The notes: a model not told the origin generated them from the sequence alone. DNA of 64,000 nucleotides from Rhinopithecus roxellana (GCF_007565055.1 NC_044554.1:138755463-138819462); one strand, 5' to 3'; shown: positions 23,061 to 33,702, counted from the first letter of the stretch. Translations and numbers: made by a program.

Positions 23061-23144
23061 CAAATTTTCAAAGTAAAAATAACTTTTTATAAGAATCACT
23101 CAAGATTTGGATATAGGAGATGAAAGAAAGAAACCCAAGGTGAG

Positions 23145-23545
23145 TCAGTCTTCTCTCCTCTTCCTCCCTTTCTTTCTTCTTCCCTTCCTTTCTTCCTCCC
23201 TTCTTCCCTTCCTCCCTTCTCCTTCCTTCCTTCTCCTTCCTTCTCCTTCCTTCCTTCTCCTTCCTTCTCCTTCCTTCTCCTTCCTTCTCCTTCCTTCTCC
23301 TTCCTTCTCCTTCCTTCTCCTTCCTTCTCCTTCCTTCTCCTTCCTTCTCCTTCCTTCTCCTTCCTTCCCCTTCCTTCCTTCCTTCCTTCCTTCCTTCCTT
23401 CCTTCCTTCCTTCCTTCCTTCCTTCCTTCCTTCCTTCCTTCCTTCCTTCCCTCCCTCCCTCCCTCCCTCCCTCCTTTCTTTTTCTTTCTGTCTGCTTTCT
23501 CTTCCCTCTTTCTCTCTCTGTCTTTCTCTTTCTTTCTTTTTCTCA
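23145..23545 (+). repeat. Polypyrimidine block with a 10-base minisatellite and (TTCC)n
   Basis: Almost pure C/T for 400 bases. It includes 11 perfect head-to-tail copies of the 10-mer TTCCTTCTCC (23251-23360), one variant copy, 20 TTCC units (23371-23450), a short (CTCC)n run, then TTTC/TCTG-rich text. Open frames of 138-171 codons on both strands are products of the periodicity. Confidence 0.97.
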
Positions 23546-23895
23546 ATTGTAGTAGGAACATTTAACATGAAATCTACGCTCAAGAAATTTTACAGTCTAA
23601 AATTGGTATTGTTAATTATAGGCATAGTCTTGTACAGCAGATCTCTAGAATTTTTTCATCTTATGCAATTGAAAGTTTATACTGGTTGAACAACAACTGC
23701 CCATTTCTCCCTCCTTTCAGCCCTGAAAAACCACATTCTACTCTTTATTTTTTCATGTCTGTGACTGTTTTATATACCTCATTTAAGTGGAATTATGCAA
23801 TATTTGTCCTGCTGTGATTGGCTTATTTCAGTTAGCATAATGTCCTCCAGGTTCATTAATATTGTCATGTGTGGCAGAATTTCTCTTTTTATTTT

Positions 23896-24180
23896 TATTT
23901 TTTTGAGACAGAATCTCGCTCTGTTGCCCAGACTGGAGTGCAGTGGTGCGATCTTGGCTCACTGCAAGCTCTGCCTCCCAGGTTCATGCCATTCTCCTGC
24001 CTCAGCCTCCTGAGTAGCTGGGACCACAGGCACCCACCACCATGCCTGGCTAATTTTTTGTATTTTTTAGTAGAGACGGAGTTTCACCGTGTTAGCCAGG
24101 ATGGGCTTGATCTCCTGACCTCGTGATCCGCCCGTCTCGGCCTCCCAAAGTGCTGGGATTACAGGCGTGAGCGCCTGGCC
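23896..24180 (-). mobile_element. AluY at the A-tail junction of the L1PA
   Basis: Full Alu with GTGTTAGCCAGGATGGGCTTG (AluY type). The flanks TCTCTTTTTATTTT at 23882-23895 and 24181-24194 match perfectly. The duplicated bases combine the L1PA target site with the start of the L1PA tail, so this Alu came later than the L1PA. Confidence 0.95.
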
Positions 24181-24413
24181 TCTCTTTTTATTTTATTTAT
24201 TTATTGTTTATTATATTTTAAGTTCTGGGATACATGTGCAGAATGTGCAGGCTTGTTACATAAGTATACATGTGCCATGGTGGTTTGCTGCACCCATCAA
24301 CCTGTCATCTACATTAGGTATTTCTCCTAATGCCATCCCTCCCCTTGCCCCTCACCCCCTAACAGGCCCCCGTGTGTGATGTTCCCCTCCCTGTGTCCAT
24401 GGGTTCTCATTGT

Positions 24414-26156
24414 TCAACTCCCACTTATGAGTGAGAACATGCAGTGTTTGGTTTTCTGTTCCTGTGTTAGTTTGCTGAGAATGATGGTTTCCAGCTTCAT
24501 CCATGTCCCTGCGAAGGACATGAACTCATTCTTTTTTATGGCTTCTTAGTATTCCATGGTGTGTATGTGCCACATTTTCTTTATCCAGTCTATCACTGAT
24601 GGGCATTTGGGTTGGTTCCAAGTCTTTGCTATTGTGAATAGTGCTGCAATAAATATACGTGTGCCTGTGACTTTATAGTAGCATGATTTATAATCCTTTG
24701 GGTATATACCCAGTGATGGGATTGCTGGGTCAAATGGTATTTCTAGTTCTGGTCCTGGGCTTTTTTTAGTTGGTAGGCTATTAATTACTGCCTCAATTTC
24801 AGAACTTGTTATTGATCTACTTAGGGATTCGACTTCTTCCTGGTTTAGTTTTGGGAGGGTGTATGTATCCAAGAATTTATCCATTTCTTCTAAATGTTCT
24901 AGTTTATTTGTGTAGAGGTGTTTATGGCATTCTCTGATGGCAGTTTGTATTTCTGTGGAATCAGTGGTGATATCCCCTTTATTATTCTTTTATTGTGTCT
25001 AATTGATTCTTCTCTCTCTTCTTCTTTCTTAGTCTAGCTAGTGGTCTATCTGTTTTGTTAATCTTTTCAAAAAACCAGCTCGTGGATTGATTCATTATTT
25101 GAAGGGTTTTTCGTGTCTCTATCTCCTTCATTTTCTACTCTGATCTTAGTTATTTCTTGTGTTCTGCTAGCTTTTGAATTTGTTTGTGCTTGCTTCTCTA
25201 GTTCTTGTAATTGTGATGTCAGGGTGTTGATTAGATCTTTCCCACTTTCTCTTGTGGGCATTTAGTGCTGTAAATTTCCTTATATACTCAGCTTTAGCTG
25301 TATCCTAGAGATTCTGGTACATTGTGTCTTTGTTCTCATTGGTTTCAAAGAACTTATTTATTTCTGACTTAATTTTGTTATTTACCCAGTAGTCATTCAG
25401 GAGTAGGTTGTTCAGTTTCCATGTAGTTGTCTGGTTTTGAGTGAGTTTCTTAATCCTGAGTTCTAATTTGATTGCACTGTGGTCTGAAATTCTGTTATGA
25501 TTTCCATTCTTTTGCATTTGTTGAGGAGTGTTTACTTCCAATTATGTGGTCAATTTTACATCAAAAATGCTATGTGGTGCTGAGAAGAATGTATATTCTG
25601 TTGATTTGGTGTGTAGAGTTCTATAGATGTCTATTAGGTCCACTTGATCCAGAGTTTAGTTCAAGTCCTGAATATCCTTGTTAATTTTCTGTCTCATTGA
25701 TGTAATATTGACAGTGGGGTGTTAAATTCTCCCACTATTATTTGTGGGAGTGTAAGTTTCTTTGTAGGTCTCTAAGAACTTGCTTTACGAATCTGGGTGT
25801 TCCTATATTGGATGCATATATATTTAGGAGTTAACTCTTATTGTTGCATTGATCCCGTTACCATTAAGTAATGCCCTTCTTTGTCTTTTTTGATCTTTGT
25901 TGGTTTAAAGTCTGTTTTATCAGAGACTAGGATTTCCACCCCTGCTTTTTATTGCTTTCCATTTGCTTGGTAATATTCCTCTATCCCTTTATTTTGAGCT
26001 TATGTGTGTCTTTGCACATAAGATGGGTCTCCTGAACACAGCACACTGGTGCGTCTTGATTCTTTATCCAATTTATCAGTCTGTGTCTTTTAATTGGGCA
26101 TTTAGCCCATTTACATTTAAGGTTAATATTGTTATGTGTTAATTTGATCCTATCAT
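24414..26156 (-). pseudogene. L1PA ORF2 remnant, reverse transcriptase deleted
   Basis: ORF2 normally encodes an endonuclease-reverse transcriptase of about 1275 residues. Here start (26156) and stop (24414) are only about 580 codons apart. The endonuclease part is recognisable (RISDHSAIKLELRIK at 25305-25541). Near 24750, KKSPGP of the early reverse-transcriptase region joins directly to ELEIPFDPAIPSLGIYPKDY near the C-terminus. The 112-codon frame 24546-24884 crosses the join without a shift. The catalytic palm and much of the C-terminal region are gone; other stops and shifts lie upstream. It cannot make an active enzyme. Confidence 0.88.
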
Positions 26157-26219
26157 TATGATACTAGCTAGTTATTTTGTCTGTTAGTTGATGCAGTGTT
26201 TTCGTAGTGTTGATGGTCT

Positions 26220-26706
26220 TTACAATTTGGTATGCTTTTGCAGTGGCTGGTACCGGTTGTTCCTTTCCATGTTTAGTGCTTCCTTCAGGAGCTCTTGTAA
26301 GGCAGATCTGGTGGCAACAAAATCTCTCAGCATTTGCTCGTCTGTAAAGGATTTTATTTCTCCTTTGCTTATGAAACTTAGTTTGGCTGGATATGAAATT
26401 CTGGGTAGAAAATTCTTTTCTTTAAGAATGTTGACGCGGTGGCTCAAGCCTGTAATCCCAGCACTTTGGGAGGCCGAGACGGGCGGATCACGAGGTCAGG
26501 AGATCGAGACCATCCTGGCTAACACAGTGAAACCCCGTCTCTACTAAAAATACAAAAACTAGCCGGGCGAGGTGGCGGGCGCCTGTAGTCCCAGCTACTC
26601 GGGAGGCTGAGGCAGGAGAATGGCGTGAACCCGGGAGGCGGAGCTTGCAGTGAGCTGAGATCCGGCCACTGCACTCCAGTCCGGGCGACAGAGCGAGACT
26701 CGGCCT

Positions 26707-26739
<33 letters not shown>

Positions 26740-27548
26740 ATGTTGAATATTGGCCCCTATTCTCTTCTAGGCCTGTAGGGTTTCTGCAGAGAGATTTGCT
26801 GTTAGTCTGATGGGCTTCCTTTTGTGGGTAACCTGACCTTTCTCTCTGGCTGCCCTTCACATTGTTCCTTCATTTCAGCCTTGGTGAATCTGATGATTAT
26901 GTGTCTTGGGGTTGCTTTTCTTGAGGAGTTTCTTTGTGGTGGTCTCTGTATTTCCTTAATTTGAATGTTGGCCTGCCTTGCTAGGTTGGGGAAGTTCTTC
27001 TGGATAATATCCTGAGGTGTGTTTTCCAACTTGGTTTTATTCTCCCCGTCACTTTCAGGTATACCAATCAAATGTAGGTTTGGTCTTTTCACATAGTCCC
27101 ATATTTCTTGGAGACTTTGTTTGTTCCTCTTCATTGTTTTTCCTCTAATCTTGTCTTCATGCTTTATTTCATTATGTTGATCTTCAATCTCTGATATCCT
27201 TTCTTCTGCTTGATCTATCAGGCTATTGGTACTCGTGTATGCCCCACAAAGTTCTCATGCTGTGTTTTTCAGCTCTATCAGGTCATTTGTGTTCTTCTCT
27301 AAACTGGTTAGTCAAGTTAGCCATTCCTGTAACCTTTTATCAAGGTTCTTAGCTTCCTTGCATTGGGTTAGAATATGTTCCTTTAGCTTGGCGGAGTTAT
27401 TACCCACCTTCTGAATCCTACTTCTGTCAATTCGTCAAACTCATTCTTCATCCAGTTTTATTCCCTTGCTGGCGAGGAGTTGTGACTTCAGAGAAGAGGC
27501 ATTCTGCTCTTTGGAATGTTCAGCATTTTTGCACTGGTTTTTCCTCAT
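26220..27548 (-). pseudogene. L1PA ORF1 pseudogene with Alu insertion
   Basis: ORF1 encodes the L1 RNA-binding chaperone (coiled coil, RRM, C-terminal domain; about 338 residues). The start codon is at 27548-27546. Excluding the Alu, about 1010 bases remain, the expected length. C-terminal residues EALNMERNNRYQPLQ appear at 26220-26447 and RRM-region residues NFPNLARQANIQIKEIQR at 26802-27134. An AluYR interrupts the coding sequence at 26435, and stops and shifts break the coiled-coil part. Confidence 0.88.
26435..26735 (+). mobile_element. AluYR, very young, inside L1PA ORF1
   Basis: Nearly consensus AluYR with GGCTCAAGCC, AACTAGCCGGGCGAGGTGGC and GAGATCCGGCCACTGC, and a pure A tail of about 30 bases. 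It lacks the first 7 or so bases of the consensus. The target-site duplication AAGAATGTTGA is perfect (26424-26434 and 26736-26746). Confidence 0.98.
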
Positions 27549-27674
27549 TTTCGTGGATTTATCTACCTTGGTCTTTGATGTTGGTGACCTTTGGATGGGG
27601 TTTTTGCCTGGCATCCTTTTTGTTGATGTTGATGTTATTGCTTTCTGTTTGTTAGTTTTCCTTCTAATATTTAG

Positions 27675-27685
<11 letters not shown>

Positions 27686-27705
<20 letters not shown>

Positions 27706-27915
27706 TTTTGAGACGGAGTCTTGCTCTTTCACCCAGATTGGAGTGCAGTGGCACGATCTTGGCTTACTGCAAGCTCCGCCTCCCCGGTTCATGCCATTCT
27801 CCTACCTCAGCCTCCCAAGTAGCTGGGACTACAGGCGCCCACCACCACACCCAGCTAATTTTTTGTATTTTTAGTAGAGACGGGGCTTCACCATGTTAGC
27901 CAGGATGGTCTCGAT
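27686..27915 (-). mobile_element. AluY, 5'-truncated, in the L1PA 5'UTR
   Basis: A T tail and GAGACGGAGTCTTGCTC lead into an Alu that stops at GCCAGGATGGTCTCGAT, so about 60 bases of the left arm are missing. L1 5'UTR text resumes at CAGTCAGGCCTCCC. No clear target duplication is visible; TCTCTCTCT at the left edge may have arisen at the junction. Confidence 0.88.
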
Positions 27916-29128
27916 ATCCAGTCAGGCCTCCCTTATGTAGGTCTGTTGGATTTTGCTGGAGGTCCACTCCAGACCCTGTTTGCCCGGGTATCACCAGTGG
28001 AGGCTACAGAACAGCAAAGATTGTTGCTTGCTCCTTCCTTTGGAAGCTTCGCCCCAGAGGGGCCCCTGTCAGATGCCAGCCAGAAGTATCCTGTATGAGG
28101 TGTCTGTTGACCCCTGCTGGGAGGTGTCTCCCAGTCAGCAGGCATGGGGATCAGGACCCACTTGAGGAGACAGTCTGTCCCTTAGGAGAGCTCGAGCGCT
28201 GTGCTAGGAGATCCATTGCTCTCTTCAGAGTTGGCAGACTGGAACGTTTAAATCTGCTGAAGTTGCACCCACAGCTACCCTTTCCCCCAGGTGCTCTGTC
28301 CCAGGAAGATGGCAGTTTTATCAATAAGCCCCTTACTGGGGCTACTGCCTTTCTTTCAGAGATGCCTTGCCCAGAGAGGAGGAATCTAGAGAGGCAGTCT
28401 GGCTACAGTGGCTTTGCTGCACTGTAGTGGGTTCAGCTCAGTTCGAACTTCCTGGTGACTTGTTTACATGGTAAGGGGAAAACCGCCTACTCAAGCCTCA
28501 GTAATGGCAGATGCCCCTCCCCCCACCAAGCTTGAGCCTCCCAAGTTGACTTCAGACTGCTGTGCTGGCAGCGAGAATTTCCAGCCAGTGGATTTTAGCT
28601 TGCTGGGCTCCATGGATTGGGACCCGCTGAGCAAGAGCGCTTGGCTCTCTGGCTTCAGCCCCCTTTCCAGGGGAGTGAATGGTTCCATCTCGCTGGTGTT
28701 CCAGGTGCCACTGGGGTATGAAAAAAAAAAAAAAAAAACAACTCCTGCAGCTAGCTCTGTGTCTGCCCAAATAGTTGCCCAGTTTTGTGTTTGAAACCCA
28801 GGGCCGTGGTGGTATAGGCTTCCGAGGGAATCTCCTGGTCTGCATGTTGTGAAGACTGTGGGAAAAGCATAGTATCTGGGCCAGATAGCACCATGCCTCA
28901 TGACACAGTCCCTCACGGCTTCCCTCAGCTAGGGGAGGGAGTTCCCCAACCCCTTGCACTTCCTGGGTGAGGCAACACCCCACCCTGCTTCTGCTCATCC
29001 TCCATGGGCTGCACCCACTGTCTAACCAGTCCCAGTGAGATGATCTGGGTACCTCAGTTGGAAATGCAGAAATCACCCACTTTCTGCATTGGTCTCGCTG
29101 GGAGCTGCAGAATGGGGCTGTTCCTATT

Positions 29129-29138
29129 CGGCCATCTT
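29129..29138 (-). promoter_or_regulatory. YY1-type site at the L1 start
   Basis: AAGATGGCCG on the minus strand lies 13-22 bases from the L1 5' end, where primate L1s carry the YY1 element that sets the transcription start. The core is unmutated. Function in this copy is inferred. Confidence 0.6.
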
Positions 29139-30669
29139 GTCAGCCGCCCCAGAATCTCTTTTTAAAGGCTAATATTCCATTGCAAGCATATACCACATTT
29201 TCTTTATCTATTCATGTATTCATCAACATTTAAGTTGTTAACCATATCTTGGTTATTGTGAACAATGCAATGAACATGGGAGTGTAGCTATCTCTTTGAG
29301 ATACTGATTTCAATTCTTTTGGATATACGCATGGAACTGTGATTACTGGATTATACAATAGTTCTACTTTTAATTATTTGAGGAACTACCATACTATTTT
29401 TCAGAGTTGCTGAACCATCTCTACCAATAGTGTAGACGGGTCTCAATTTCTTCACATCCTCAGTGACACTTGTTGTGTTTTGCTTTTCTAAATAATAGCA
29501 ATCCCGATATCCTAATGAGATAATAACTTATTGTGGCTTTGATTTGCATTTCCCTGATAATTAGTGATGTCGAGAACCTACTTAGAAAAATGCCTATTTG
29601 TGTCATTTACCCACTTTTTGATTGGGTTGTTTGCTTTTATTTTATATTTGCTATTGAGTTGTAAGAATTTCTTACATTAACCATTCATCGGATATGGTTT
29701 GCAAATATTTTCTCCATTCCATAGGTTATCTTTTCACTCTTTTGATTGTTTTCTTTGCTGTGCAGAAGCATTTTAGTTTGATGCTGTCTCACTTGTTAAT
29801 TTTTGCTTTTATATAAAGCTTGAGCTTTTGGTGTCATATCTAAGAAATTATTGCCAACTTCAATGTCAGGAGCTTTTTTCCCCTAGGTTTTATTCTAGGA
29901 GTTTTACAGTTGCACATCTTACATTTAAATCTTTAATCCATTTTGAGTTGATTTTGTGTATGGTGTAACAGTAACCTTCAATTTCATTCTTTTGCATGTG
30001 AGTATCTAGTTTTCCAACATTTTTAATTGAGGAGGCTCTCCTTTCTTCATTGTGTATTCTTAACACCATCATAGATTAGTTGACTATGTATGATTGGGTT
30101 TGTTTCTGGGCTATTCTGTTCAATTGGTCTATGTGTCTGTTTTTATGTCAGTACCATATAGTTTTGATTACTGCAGACTTACAATATTTCAAAATGTGGA
30201 AGTGTGATACCTTCAGCTTTGTTCTTGCTCAAATTTACTTTGGTTATTTGGGAGTTTTTGTGGTTCCATATTAATTTTAAGATTATTTTTTCTCTTTCTG
30301 TGAAAACTACTATTGAGATTTTTGATAGGGATTTCATCAAATCTGGAGACTGCTTTGGGTAGTATGAATATTTTAATAATATAAAATCTTCCCATCCGTG
30401 GATATAGGATACCTTCTCATTTATTTGTGTCTTACATTAATTTCTTTTATCAATGTTTTATAGTTTTCAGTATGTATGTCTTATTACCACCTTGGTTAAA
30501 GTTTATTCCTACATATTTTATTCTTTAGATGCTATTGTAAATGGGATTGTTTTCCTAATTTCCTTTCCAGATAGTTCATTGTTAGTGTCTAGAAATACAA
30601 CTGGTTTTTATATGTTGGTTTGCATCCTGCAACTCTGCAACTTTACTGAACATTTTCTAGTTCTAACAG

Positions 30670-30693
30670 TTTTTTTTTTTTTTTTTTTTTTTT
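30670..30693. repeat. T24 homopolymer in L1 ORF2
   Basis: An uninterrupted run of 24 T where the host L1 would have a short T run after CTAACAG. It is an expansion, not an insertion tail, because L1 text continues directly on both sides. Confidence 0.9.
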
Positions 30694-30766
30694 GGTGTGA
30701 TCTTTAGGGTTTTCTACATATAAAATCATGACATCTGCAAACAAAGACAATTTTATCCCTTCCTTT

Positions 30767-30935
30767 TCTCTTTCTTTCTTCCTTTCTTTCCTTCCTTCCT
30801 TCCTTTCCTTCCTTCCTTCCTTCCTTCCTTCCTTCCTTCCTTCCTTCCTTCCTTCCTTCCTTCCTTCCTTCCTTCCTTCCTTCCTTCCTTCCTTCCTTCC
30901 TTCCTTCTCTCTCTCTCTTTCTTTCTTTTTTCTTT
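30767..30935 (+). repeat. (TTCC)n microsatellite in L1 ORF2
   Basis: Around 30 TTCC units with TTTC and CTCT edges. They arose inside the reversed ORF2 between CAAACAAAGACAATTTTATC and TTGCCTAATTATCCTGGC, where the consensus is CTTCC/TTTCC-rich. Confidence 0.96.
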
Positions 30936-31191
30936 CTTATTGCCTAATTATCCTGGCTAGGACTTTCAAGTACTATGTTAACTGGATGTGGCAAGAGTGG
31001 GCATCCTTTTATTGCTTGTGATCTTAGAGAAAAAGCTTTCAATTTTTCACCACTGAGTAGCTGTGGCCTTTGTATATGTAACCTTGATTATGTTGAGGTA
31101 AATTTTTTTCTATACCTAGCTTGTTGAGAGTTTTCATGATGAAAAGATGTCAAATTTTATCAAATGCTTTCTGCATCAATTGAGATAATAT

Positions 31192-31498
31192 TTCTTTTTT
31201 TATTTTTTATTTTTTAGATGGAGTTTTGCTCTTGTTGCCCAGGCTGGAGTGCAGTGGAGTAATCTCTGGCTCACTGCAACCTCCGCCTCCTGGGTTCAAG
31301 CGATTCTCCTGCCTCAGCTTCGTGTGTACCTGGGTTACAGGCGCCTGCCACCACACCTGGCTAATTTTTTGTATTTTTAGTAGAGATAGGGTTTCACCAT
31401 GTTGGCCAGACTGGTCTCAAATTCCTGACCTCAGGTACTCCACCTGCCTTGGCCTCCCAAAGTGCTGGGATTACAGGTGTGAGCCACCATGCCTGGCC
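31192..31498 (-). mobile_element. AluS inside host L1
   Basis: T-rich tail, TGGAGTTTTGCTCTTGTTGCC, and an end at CACCATGCCTGGCC. Full length, with AluS-type GTTGGCCAGACTGGTCTC. The target duplication is too decayed to define. A 155-codon frame at 31226-31693 is an Alu and L1 composite, not a gene. Confidence 0.92.
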
Positions 31499-32121
31499 AA
31501 TGATGTGATTTTTATCCTTCATTCTGTTAATATAGTGCATCACATTAATTGCATTGCTTATGTTGAGCCATCCTTGCATCCCAGGGATAAATCCCATGTG
31601 ACTGTGGTATATGATCTTTATAATGTGCTGTTGAATTTTATTTGCTTGCATTTTACTGCAGATTTTTGCATCTATGTTCATCATGAATTGTAGTTTCCTT
31701 TTCTTATAGTGTCTTCATCTGGTTTTGGTATCAGGATAATGTTGGCCTCATAAAATGAGCTTGGAATTGTTCCCTCCTCTTCAGTTTTTAGAAAGAGTTT
31801 AAGAAACATTGGGGTTAATTCTTCTTTAAGTGTTTGGTAGAATTCACCGGTGCAGCCATCTAGTACTGGGCTTTTCTGTTTGAAGGTTTTGATTACTAAT
31901 TCAATCTTATTATTTGTTATTGGTTTATTCAGATTTTCTATTTCTTCATGATTCAGTCTTGATAGGTTGTTTATTTCTAGGAATTCATCCATTCCGTGAT
32001 ATCCAATTTAGAGACATTTCATTGTTCATGCTAGATTTTATCATCCTGCTTATTTTTGTAGCATAAGTTATGATGTCCGCTCTTTCATTTCTGGTTTTAT
32101 TTGTTTGAGTTTTCTCATGGA

Positions 32122-32141
32122 TTTTTTTTTTTTTTTTTTTT
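32122..32141. repeat. T20 homopolymer in L1 ORF2
   Basis: A T run between TTCTCATGGA and GGTTAGTCTAGC of the host L1. It is a second in-place expansion of a T tract in the same element. Confidence 0.85.
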
Positions 32142-32257
32142 GGTTAGTCTAGCTAAGTATTTGTCAATTTTACCTTGAAAAATCAACTGTGTTTTATTTT
32201 AGTTTTTCTATTTTTTAAATTCTCTATTTGTGAATTATTGATATCTGATTTTGGAGC

Positions 32258-33702
32258 GCTGGATGTATATGATGTCAACACTAACCAAAATGCAGTAAGA
32301 CAGGGAATTAAAAAATGAAGTTTTTGTGATAGGGGATAAGATGATGAGTATAATTATTGCATATCTTGAGTTTGGGATTCCCAGAGAACATCAAGGACAA
32401 GATCTTTTATTAAGTATAGTTGGAAGTTCAAGAGACATGTCTGGTGCACAAATATTGGTGTTTTTATATTGAAGTTTTTCAATCTGTGGAGGTGATTATT
32501 GAGGACATTTTAATCAATTTTATTCACAGGATTCTTTGAAACAATTTCATCCTATCCTTAGGAATGTTCAGCCTATCTGTACAATGGGAGAAACATGTTA
32601 ACTAATGTGCTTAGCATGATGATTTTTATCAAGAGGTTTTAGTATGATTTTACAAAGCACATCTTAAACCTCACAATATTATAGACCTATTCCAAATGTC
32701 TTGGGTGTTGTGGGTCTTAAAGATCCACTTTGAGACTACACCTTGTTAATGTAAAGGAAAAAATGTTCCTTATCTCAATTTGTAGCTTTCCTTCACTTTA
32801 TTTTCTTTCTTTTACTCTTAAAGTATTAAAAATTCCCTGGGAACACATTTTTCTACATTTAATTTAAAGGATCTGGTTGAGTTTGTCCCTAAATAGCAAA
32901 TGGAGAATGAAAAAATTTTATCTTTTCTACTCCTATTTTCTTATAGGCTTCTGTGCAAGCCTGACCTCCTTAACACTAGGCAAGTGTTTCTACAGAGTAA
33001 AAGTCTTGATCAGCATAAGCCCCCGCCCTCTCCACAAACATATTTTCTTACATATGGACTTATAACTTTAATCAGTGTTTTTTTTTCTTCTTCTTCTCTG
33101 AACATCACTTGGCTGCCCAGGAATTTGATTAGCAAAATTCTAATAGCAAAACAATTAAACAATGTCAGTTTCACTCAAATCTTAATCTCTACTTGCCATG
33201 ATGGGATATGGATTATAATTCTCTATTTAAGTGATTTTAAAACCACAGCCACTTTTTTGACCAATTATTCAGAAATATTGAGACCCAAATTCCTTCTGTG
33301 GTCTCTGCTACCTCTGCCTTCCACTTCATCAGACCATTGGCAATAGGGCTTATAATCCCATTTGGCATGAGTGTTACCACATTGGTGCCAAGAGCAGCCC
33401 ATTCCTCAAGTCCTTTCATTATTTTCCAACTTTGCCTAGATTCTTTTTACCTTGCCTTCATAGTAGCACAGGTCATTTTTTCTTTTGCTGATAACTAACT
33501 GCCTGTACCCCTCGTTTGCATCCTGGTAAGATTGGTTTTGCCCATTTTGTGATGCTGTCTCTGTAACCTGCCCCTTGTTAGACTATAAAACAGGACTTAA
33601 TCTCTGTTTTTTGGAAAAAATTAAGGCTCTCCTAGGATTTCCCCTGTAGCATTGGGTATTATCTGTACTAGTTGTTAATACTATATGATATTTTGTAGTA
33701 TC
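32258..33702. other. Unassigned DNA
   Basis: A 148-codon plus-strand frame (32900-33346) and shorter minus-strand frames have no recognisable domain. The 33480-33600 segment (CTGTAACCTGCCCCTTG, then ACTATAAAACAGG) faintly recalls an LTR promoter, but no second landmark supports this. Confidence 0.45.

Larger units (their letters stand above)
24181..29150 (-). mobile_element. L1PA with intact 5' end and ~2.1 kb ORF2 deletion
   Basis: Read on the minus strand, it begins at 29150 with GGGGCGGCTGACAAGATGGC, the primate L1 start, followed by 5'UTR, ORF1, an ORF2 remnant, 3'UTR and A-tail. The flanks are AGAATTTCTCTTTTTA (23876-23891) and AGAATCTCTTTTTA (29151-29164). These are a target-site duplication differing by a 2-base indel, and host L1 text continues across. 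Without its two Alus the element is about 4.4 kb instead of about 6 kb or more. Confidence 0.93.
27549..29150 (-). promoter_or_regulatory. L1PA 5'UTR (internal promoter region)
   Basis: The full 5'UTR is present apart from an Alu at 27686-27915. GC is well above the surroundings. Landmarks read on the plus strand: TGGAGGTCCACTCCAGACCC, CCTGTATGAGGTGTCTGTTG, CGAGGGAATCTCCTGGTC. Primate L1 5'UTRs hold a sense promoter and an antisense promoter; whether this copy is active cannot be told. An A18 tract at 28721-28738 has expanded from a shorter A run. Confidence 0.85.
23555..32257 (-). mobile_element. Host L1 (L1MA/L1MB age), split by later insertions
   Basis: Its 3'UTR and ORF2 tail lie at 23555-23891, and ORF2 resumes at 29151 and continues to about 32257. 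Decayed peptide traces of the reverse transcriptase region remain at 31681-31992, with the hallmark SFYEANIILIPKP. It was 5'-truncated in ORF2. It now contains an Alu (23896-24180), an L1PA (24181-29150), an Alu (31192-31498), two long T tracts and a (TTCC)n array. Broken frames throughout. Confidence 0.85.

Noticed and set aside
23251..23450. Regular repeats as a CRISPR array
   Set aside because: Units are contiguous 10-mers and 4-mers without unique spacers, in a primate genome.
23068..23583. 171- and 138-codon minus-strand frames and a 152-codon plus-strand frame, rich in Lys/Glu/Gly/Arg or Ser/Phe/Leu/Pro
   Set aside because: They are translations of the TTCCTTCTCC and TTCC arrays; periodic repeats stay open in several frames and show no domain.
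24546..24884. 112-codon minus-strand frame as a possible new fusion protein
   Set aside because: It is L1 ORF2 text with an internal deletion; the join is real, but no separate promoter or start supports a product.
28491..29076. Minus-strand frames of 141 and 174 codons
   Set aside because: They lie wholly in the L1PA 5'UTR, upstream of ORF1, and have no known product.
31226..31693. 155-codon plus-strand frame
   Set aside because: It is antisense Alu text running into host L1 sequence; the residues are the familiar Alu translation.
32900..33346. 148-codon plus-strand frame
   Set aside because: No start context, motif or family; composition is that of AT-rich non-coding DNA, and an overlapping minus-strand frame is also open.
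33480..33600. ACTATAAAACAGG as an LTR or gene promoter
   Set aside because: No LTR ends, polyA signal or downstream exon found near it; TATA-like words are common by chance.
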